Assembly: GCF_013177635.1 (NCBI RefSeq)
Contig: NZ_CP030944.1
Location: forward strand, 806,001 to 870,000
DNA from: Arcobacter aquimarinus
Lineage (GTDB): Bacteria > Campylobacterota > Campylobacteria > Campylobacterales > Arcobacteraceae
DNA: 64,000 nt
Reading direction: 5' to 3'
Shown here: one piece after another, positions 56,408 to 64,000 of the stretch
How the letters are laid out: each line of letters begins with the position of its first letter
Numbering within the stretch: position 1 is the stretch's first letter
Notes under the pieces: model-generated
Database searches by the model: none
What the model saw: only the letters and a program-made list of their open reading frames with translations
Told to the model about the DNA's origin: nothing
Made by a program: the position numbers and the translations under genes

Positions 56408-57634
56408 TTATTTTTTTAACATCTCTTTTAAAATAATCTTACCACCTTCAACACCTGGTTGGTCATAAGTATTAATTCTTAAAAATTTTCCAACAATTGA
56501 AGTTAAAAGTTCATAATAAAACAGTAGTTTTCCTATTTCATATTCACTTATTTCTTCTATTTCAATCAAATCTATTGGTATATCTTTTTTATACTCTTTA
56601 ACTGAAGCTATTGTTGCATCTGCTTGTTGATTTATTAATTCTTTAAAATCAAGATTATTTATGTAATCTAATTCTTCTAATCCTTGTAAAGTTATAGGAG
56701 CTATTTTAGTATCATCTTTAAAATCTTTGATTTTTATAAATGTAACTGTTTTATCTCTTTTCCCTTCTACAATTAATTGTAAAAAAGAGTGTTGATCAAC
56801 AGGTCCTAAAAGTCCAATGGGAGTTAATCCTTGATTTGTATTATTTATATCAATTTTACCAAGACTTTCACCCCAAAGTTGAATATACCATTTATTAAAT
56901 CCTTCAAGTAATTGTGAATATGAAAAAATTGCATTTACATTATAAACATCTTTGAATTCATAATAAGTTCTTGCTTTTTTAATTAGATGATCATATAACT
57001 CATTTTGTTCAAAAAAAGAAGAAGATATTTTTTTCGCACCTTTTAATAATTCATCAATATCAAAACCAGCAAGATACAAAGGAACCAATCCAACATTTGA
57101 TAATACAGAAAATCTTCCACCTACATTTTTAGGAATATCAAAAGAGTTAATATCATTTGCTTTTGCAAAAGTGTTTAATTTACTATCATCTTCAGTAATA
57201 ATTAAAAGATTTGATTTATCAATTTTTGTAATTGACATCAAATATTTGAAAACAGAAATAGTTTCTATTGTAGTTCCTGATTTTGAAATAACAATAAATA
57301 ATGTATCTTCTAAATTTATTTGACTTAATGTTCCATTTAAGTTAACAGGGTCTGTACTTTCAAAGAAAAAAAGCTCTTTTTTCAAAGATTTATTATGCTG
57401 TTTATTGTATTTCAAAAAGTTGTAAATTGCATAAGTTCCTAAAGTACTACCACCAATACCAATAATAGCTATTTGTTTTTGCGTAAAATTTAAATTATCT
57501 AATCTAGATTTTAGTGAAGTTGTATCCACATAAGGTAAAGAGTAGTAACCAATAGTTTCTCGCTCTTTTTTTATTTCTGCAAAAATTTGCTCATCACTTA
57601 GTGATACTTGTGGGTAATATAGGTTGTTTTTCAC
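56408..57634 (-). CDS. pgi: Glucose-6-phosphate isomerase
   Basis: This 408-residue enzyme interconverts glucose-6-P and fructose-6-P. SIS-domain segments IGIGGSTLGTYAIY, VISKSGTTIETISVF, and GGRFSVLSNVGLVPLYLAG are conserved. It is a short bacterial form. It starts next to the stop of galU. With galU and the mutase it feeds sugar-nucleotide synthesis. Confidence 0.94.
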   Translation of the reverse strand: MKNNLYYPQVSLSDEQIFAEIKKERETIGYYSLPYVDTTSLKSRLDNLNFTQKQIAIIGIGGSTLGTYAIYNFLKYNKQHNKSLKKELFFFESTDPVNLNGTLSQINLEDTLFIVISKSGTTIETISVFKYLMSITKIDKSNLLIITEDDSKLNTFAKANDINSFDIPKNVGGRFSVLSNVGLVPLYLAGFDIDELLKGAKKISSSFFEQNELYDHLIKKARTYYEFKDVYNVNAIFSYSQLLEGFNKWYIQLWGESLGKIDINNTNQGLTPIGLLGPVDQHSFLQLIVEGKRDKTVTFIKIKDFKDDTKIAPITLQGLEELDYINNLDFKELINQQADATIASVKEYKKDIPIDLIEIEEISEYEIGKLLFYYELLTSIVGKFLRINTYDQPGVEGGKIILKEMLKK

Positions 57635-58507
57635 TTATTTTGCTCCAGTTTTTTTCTTAGCTTCAGCTTCTTTTTTTGTCTCTTTTTCGTAAAAATAGTT
57701 TGTAGCTTTTACAAATCCATCAATACTTCCACAGTCAAATCTTTCTCCTTCAAATTTGTATGCTAAAACCATTCCTTTTTTTGCTTGAGTAAGTAATGCA
57801 TCTGTAATTTGAATTTCCCCACCTTTTCCTGGTTTAGTATCTCTAATAATGTCAAAAATATCAGGTGTTAAAATATATCTTCCAATAATTGCTAAATTTG
57901 AAGGTGCAACTTCAGGTTCAGGTTTTTCAACCATATCTTTTACCATGAAAATTCCAGGCTCAATTTCATTTCCGGCAATAACACCATATTTATTTGTATC
58001 TTCTTTTGGAATTTCTTCAATAGCAACAATAGAACAATTATATTTTTTATATAAATCAACCATTTGAGCTAATACTCCTTTTGAAGATGAATCACACAAA
58101 TCATCTGCTAGTAAAACAGCAAAAGGTTGGTCTCCTATTAAATTTTCACCACATAAAATAGCATGACCTAAACCTTTCATCTCTATTTGTCTAGTATATG
58201 AAAAAGTACATTTTGTAATAACACTTCTAATTTCTGTTAAATAATGCTCTTTGCTTGTACCTTTAATTTGATGTTCAAGTTCATAAGAAATATCAAAATG
58301 ATCTTCAATTGCTCTTTTACCTCTTCCTGTTACAATTGCCATATTTTCAATACCAGCAGCAAGTGCTTCTTCAACTCCATATTGAATCAAAGGTTTTGTT
58401 AAAACAGGCAACATTTCTTTAGGTGTAGCTTTTGTTGCAGGTAAAAATCTCGTTCCATATCCAGCAGCAGGGAATAGACACTTTTTGATTGGACTATTTT
58501 TATTCAT
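57635..58507 (-). CDS. galU: UTP--glucose-1-phosphate uridylyltransferase
   Basis: This 290-residue enzyme makes UDP-glucose for LPS, capsule or other glycans. Its N-terminus KKCLFPAAGYGTRFLPATKA and VEKPEPEVAPSNLAIIGRY are diagnostic. It starts next to the phosphomannomutase stop and continues into pgi. Confidence 0.95.
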   Translation of the reverse strand: MNKNSPIKKCLFPAAGYGTRFLPATKATPKEMLPVLTKPLIQYGVEEALAAGIENMAIVTGRGKRAIEDHFDISYELEHQIKGTSKEHYLTEIRSVITKCTFSYTRQIEMKGLGHAILCGENLIGDQPFAVLLADDLCDSSSKGVLAQMVDLYKKYNCSIVAIEEIPKEDTNKYGVIAGNEIEPGIFMVKDMVEKPEPEVAPSNLAIIGRYILTPDIFDIIRDTKPGKGGEIQITDALLTQAKKGMVLAYKFEGERFDCGSIDGFVKATNYFYEKETKKEAEAKKKTGAK

Positions 58508-59884
58508 TTATTTTCCTTTTATTTCATTAAATAAGTTTATTAAAACATTTTCGTATATTTTAGCATTTTCTTTAGTATCTGCTTCAAATCTAGTAACTAA
58601 TTTTGGAGTAGTGTTACTAGCTCGAATTAATCCCCAACCATTTTCAAATATTACTCTAATTCCATCAACTGTGATAATCTCTTTAATTTTAGGAAAATTG
58701 GCAGGTGGGTTTGTTAATGCTTCTTTTAAATCTTCAATAATTTTAAATTTACTCTCTTCTGTAACTGTGATATTTATTTCAGGAGTGGAATAAACCTGAG
58801 GTAAAGCTTCATATTCTTTATCAAAATCAAATCCATCATCGATAAGTTCTAATGCTCTAAATGTTGCATAAATTGCATCGTCATAACCAAAATATCTATC
58901 ATTAAAGAATAAATGACCAGATACTTCAGCTGCAAAATCAGCTTTAGTCTCTTTTATTTTAACCTTTAAATTTGAATGTCCAGTTTTATACATGATAGCT
59001 TTTCCATAAGAATTAATTGTATCATACATAACTTGAGTACATTTAACTTCACCAATAACTGTTGGATTTTTAATAAATTTAGAGAAGAATATAGCTAAGA
59101 TATCACCTTTAAAATTGTATTTTGGAGAAAGTAGGGCAATTCTATCTGCATCACCATCATAAGCAAATCCAAAATCAAATTCATCAGTTGCTAACTCTTT
59201 TTTAATATCTTCTAAAGTATGTTCATCACTTGGATCTGGATGATGATTTGGGAAATTTCCATCAGGCTCTTCAAATAAGATTTTATACTTAATATTTAAT
59301 TTATCAAGAATTTCTCTTAATACAACACCAGCAACTCCATTACCACAATCAAAAACAAACTTTTTATTTTCTAATTTCAAATGAGAAAAATGATTAACAA
59401 TGTAGTTAATATATCTGTTCTTAGAGTCAATAGTAATTGAAATTTCGTTATCTTCTATTATAGAATCATCAGAAAGTATTTCTTTTCCAAGTGCATAAAT
59501 CTCTTCACCAAAAAATGGGTCTTTATTTAATGTAATTTTGAAACCATTATATTCAGGAGGATTGTGCGAACCTGTAATCATTACAGAACCATCACATTTT
59601 AACCCATCAAAATCAGTAAAGTTTGCAAAATAATTTGCAGGTGTAGGAACAAGTCCCATATCAAGTACTTTAAGTCCAGCTTTATTAATTCCTGATGTTA
59701 ACCAGTTCTTTAAAGTTGGTGAGTGAAGTCTTGCATCATAACCAACAGCTATATATTTTGCAGTTGGAACTTTTTTGATTAACTCCTTTGCTAAATAAAA
59801 GCCAATTTTCTTTGTAATATTTTCATTTAGTTCTTTTTCAAAAATTCCTCTAATATCATACTCTCTAAAAATAGATGCACTCAT
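58508..59884 (-). CDS. Phosphomannomutase/phosphoglucomutase
   Basis: This 458-residue enzyme moves phosphate between the C6 and C1 of hexoses. It starts SASIFREYDIRG, has the active-site serine loop MITGSHNPPEYNGFK, metal loop FAYDGDADRIAL, and sugar-binding AAEVSGHLFF. The ATG at 59884 is preferred to a TTG at 59917: the family N-terminus begins there, and AAAGGAACGGAG is upstream. It heads the mutase-galU-pgi-YhcH-AEC unit. Confidence 0.94.
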   Translation of the reverse strand: MSASIFREYDIRGIFEKELNENITKKIGFYLAKELIKKVPTAKYIAVGYDARLHSPTLKNWLTSGINKAGLKVLDMGLVPTPANYFANFTDFDGLKCDGSVMITGSHNPPEYNGFKITLNKDPFFGEEIYALGKEILSDDSIIEDNEISITIDSKNRYINYIVNHFSHLKLENKKFVFDCGNGVAGVVLREILDKLNIKYKILFEEPDGNFPNHHPDPSDEHTLEDIKKELATDEFDFGFAYDGDADRIALLSPKYNFKGDILAIFFSKFIKNPTVIGEVKCTQVMYDTINSYGKAIMYKTGHSNLKVKIKETKADFAAEVSGHLFFNDRYFGYDDAIYATFRALELIDDGFDFDKEYEALPQVYSTPEINITVTEESKFKIIEDLKEALTNPPANFPKIKEIITVDGIRVIFENGWGLIRASNTTPKLVTRFEADTKENAKIYENVLINLFNEIKGK

Positions 59885-60105
59885 TATATATTGTACTCCG
59901 TTCCTTTTAATGTTCAAAAATTATGTTTAACAAATTCGTGACTGCTATTATATGTCATTTTTGATAAAAATTGTGAAAAAAAAGTAAATAAAAGATTAAT
60001 AAGGAAGAAAAGAAGAGTAAAGGCAATAAAAAGCTAGTAAAAAAGGAAAAAAGGAATAAAAAACAGTAAATTTGAAAATTTTAGCTAAATTTAAGCTGTA
60101 AGCTC
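59885..60105 (+). other. Purine-rich upstream region of the rRNA promoter, no gene
   Basis: Between the mutase start and the rRNA promoter there is no gene. From 59975 to 60070 the plus strand is about 85 percent purine (14 pyrimidines in 96 bases). A-runs near the -35 (for example AATTTGAAAATTTTAG just upstream) could act as an UP element. Nothing else is recognised. Confidence 0.6.
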
Positions 60106-60134
60106 TTGACAAGGATAAAAAATCCTATTATAAT
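60106..60134 (+). promoter_or_regulatory. Consensus promoter of the rRNA operon
   Basis: TTGACA at 60106-60111 and TATAAT at 60129-60134 are exactly 17 bp apart. The discriminator TCCCGTCC follows, with a predicted start at about 60142. Layout and discriminator closely match the S10 operon promoter at 4179-4207. An AT-rich region just upstream could act as an UP element. Confidence 0.92.
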
Positions 60135-60200
60135 TCCCGTCCAAATTGACTGAAGCGCATCAAACGAAAGAGAGATGAGAAAGGTTTTAGTTTATTAGGA

Positions 60201-60212
60201 TGATCTTTAAAA
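60201..60212 (+). promoter_or_regulatory. Candidate boxA antitermination site in the rRNA leader
   Basis: TGATCTTTAAAA matches the E. coli boxA consensus TGCTCTTTAACA at 10 of 12 positions. Its place in the 16S leader, about 60 bases after the predicted start, is right for NusB/S10-dependent antitermination. Confidence 0.5.
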
Positions 60213-60235
60213 TAATTTAATTGAAGTTTATGAAG

Positions 60236-60257
60236 TAATCTTTATAAACCGAATATA
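60236..60257 (+). other. 5' arm of the pre-16S processing stem
   Basis: This 22-base segment is the exact reverse complement of 62012-62033, downstream of 16S. In the transcript the two pair, looping out the whole 16S rRNA, and with G-U and A-U pairs the stem extends to about 25 bp. It should be the RNase III cleavage site releasing the 16S precursor. Confidence 0.85.
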
Positions 60258-60435
60258 TAAATCTTATAAAAATCTGTTTCATTGTTTACAGAAATAAAAT
60301 AAGAAATAATGTTAATATAAAAAATATATAAAACAAGATGAGATGGTAAAACATTGAAAACTTGTCTATGATAATGAGTGATAATTTTGTAATTAGTAAA
60401 ATAATACAAAAATGTCAGTTTCAAATAATCTATAA
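60258..60435 (+). other. 16S leader, AT-rich, no gene
   Basis: The 178 bases between the processing-stem arm and the mature 16S are AT-rich and contain no credible reading frame. A second promoter (TTGTCTATGATAATGAG area) is conceivable but not convincing. Confidence 0.6.
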
Positions 60436-61954
<1,519 letters not shown>

Positions 61955-62011
61955 AGAGAATTAAGTTAAGATTTGTTTCTTAACTTAAAAACTTAAAAAA
62001 ATATATGATTT

Positions 62012-62033
62012 TATATTCGGTTTATAAAGATTA
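62012..62033 (+). other. 3' arm of the pre-16S processing stem
   Basis: This segment, between 16S and tRNA-Ile, is the exact reverse complement of 60236-60257 and forms the processing stem with it. Confidence 0.85.
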
Positions 62034-62052
62034 TTTAAATAGGTAGTAAAAG

Positions 62053-62129
62053 GGGCCTATAGCTCAGCTGGCTAGAGCGCTCGACTGATAATCGTGAGGT
62101 CTCAGGTTCAAGTCCTGATAGGCCCACCA
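62053..62129 (+). tRNA. tRNA-Ile (anticodon GAT)
   Basis: This 77-base tRNA has acceptor GGGCCTA pairing with TAGGCCC, encoded CCA, D-loop GCTCAGCTGGCTAGAGC, anticodon loop CTGATAA, and T-loop GGTTCAAGTCC. It lies in the 16S-23S spacer, the usual place. Confidence 0.97.
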
Positions 62130-62160
62130 TTAAATAATCTAGTAAAGATTAATTTAGGTT

Positions 62161-62236
62161 GGGGAATTAGCTCAGCTGGGAGAGCGCCTGCTTTGCACGC
62201 AGGAGGTCAGCGGTTCGATCCCGCTATTCTCCACCA
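62161..62236 (+). tRNA. tRNA-Ala (anticodon TGC)
   Basis: This 76-base tRNA has acceptor GGGGAAT pairing with ATTCTCC (one G-U), encoded CCA, anticodon loop TTTGCAC, and T-loop GGTTCGATCCC. It is 31 bases after tRNA-Ile in the spacer. Confidence 0.97.
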
Positions 62237-62600
62237 CCTATTATTTAAAATGAGAGTTTTAAATAGAAATAGTTCAATTAAGATAAAAAAAGATGATAGA
62301 AAGTTAAATATAAGTTCAAAGAGATTGAATTTATATTTGATTTTCGAATCAAAGTTTTTCAAAGAGATTTGAAAATGATATTTAAAAATATAATGTTAAA
62401 GTCTTTAATTTTTTCGTAAGAATTATATAACAGCAATGTTAAATAATTTAAAACAAAAAAAATTTCATATCTAAATTTTAGAAATAAAACTATAGATAGA
62501 ACACAACATGTTTTATTAGATATATTTTAAGTAATATGTTTAATAAGATAGTAGCCAAAGAATATTATCAAAAATGCGATAGAGTTTAACTCTATTTATT
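62237..62600 (+). other. tRNA-Ala to 23S spacer, no gene
   Basis: This 364-base AT-rich spacer holds no gene. Two hairpins are visible: an 8-bp stem closed by a GAGA (GNRA) tetraloop at 62356-62375, and the near-palindrome ATAGAGTT-T-AACTCTAT at 62579-62595, just before the 23S. A 23S processing stem would need the 3' side, which is outside the window. Confidence 0.65.

Positions 62601-64000
<1,400 letters not shown>

Noticed and set aside
60242-60424. 60-codon minus-strand reading frame in the 16S leader
   Set aside because: It lies on the antisense strand of the rRNA leader and covers one arm of the processing stem; AT-rich chance frame.
62094-62372. 92-codon plus-strand reading frame crossing both tRNA genes
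   Set aside because: It begins inside tRNA-Ile and reads through tRNA-Ala; it is a chance frame.

Overview
The window is one contiguous stretch of an AT-rich chromosome of a Campylobacterota (Epsilonproteobacteria) member. It most likely belongs to the Arcobacter/Aliarcobacter group. The evidence is the 16S rRNA sequence as I recall it for that group, a ribosomal-protein operon without rpmD (L30), a zinc-ribbon S14, and a dense set of chemoreceptor and cyclic-di-GMP genes. I see no insertion sequence, prophage or CRISPR array. Frequent TTG and GTG starts (dadA, aspS, alr, infA and others) are a feature of the annotation.

Layout. 1-2.7 kb: the 3' end of murF, a HIT hydrolase and a membrane protein with a C-terminal double zinc ribbon. 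2.8-4.0 kb: a D-amino-acid dehydrogenase-like oxidoreductase on the minus strand. 4.2-14.9 kb: the S10-spc ribosomal operon (rpsJ to infA, with secY and map), driven by a consensus promoter and preceded by a leader hairpin. 14.9-15.4 kb: a long hairpin and a small HTH regulator with repeated operator-like sites, facing a divergent family-4 uracil-DNA glycosylase-like gene. 16-25 kb: a lipoprotein, aspS, a metal-binding-protein-like gene, a soluble double-Cache/CheW fusion, a YgiQ radical-SAM protein and a LysE exporter. 25-27 kb: two adenylate-kinase-family genes back to back and a CinA-like protein. 27-36 kb, minus strand: a PAS-PAS-GGDEF-EAL phosphodiesterase, a Sel1-repeat protein, alr, uvrC, a haem-type diguanylate cyclase, a small-molecule kinase with a PnuC transporter, and a periplasmic glutathione peroxidase. 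36-42.3 kb: three consecutive chemoreceptors of different input architecture and nearly identical signalling tips. 42.4-51.2 kb: a polysaccharide deacetylase, a TetR regulator with a DinB-like neighbour, and an RND efflux operon controlled by a divergent MarR. 51.3-60 kb: a 7TM-type diguanylate cyclase, xth, small membrane proteins, two transporters, and pgi-galU-phosphomannomutase. 60.1-64 kb: the rRNA operon 16S-tRNA-Ile-tRNA-Ala-23S (the 23S runs off the end).

How it fits together. The ribosomal operon and the rRNA operon have the same promoter architecture (TTGACA-17 bp-TATAAT followed by a closely similar GC-rich discriminator), which suggests joint growth-rate or stringent control. The middle of the window is a signalling district: three chemoreceptors, a CheW-fused sensor, two active-looking diguanylate cyclases and one phosphodiesterase. 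The soluble receptor at 36.3 kb and the phosphodiesterase at 27.2 kb carry the same PAS subtype (His-His-x-x-Phe-Cys), recalling the BdlA type of dispersion control. Clean palindromic operators lie upstream of the TetR and MarR genes. Several single genes and regulators appear to be transcribed with almost no 5' leader.

I did not find a clearly novel multi-gene system. The most unusual items are the double-Cache/CheW fusion, the HTH/phased-repeat/hairpin locus next to a glycosylase with altered active-site motifs, and the shared ribosomal promoter code.
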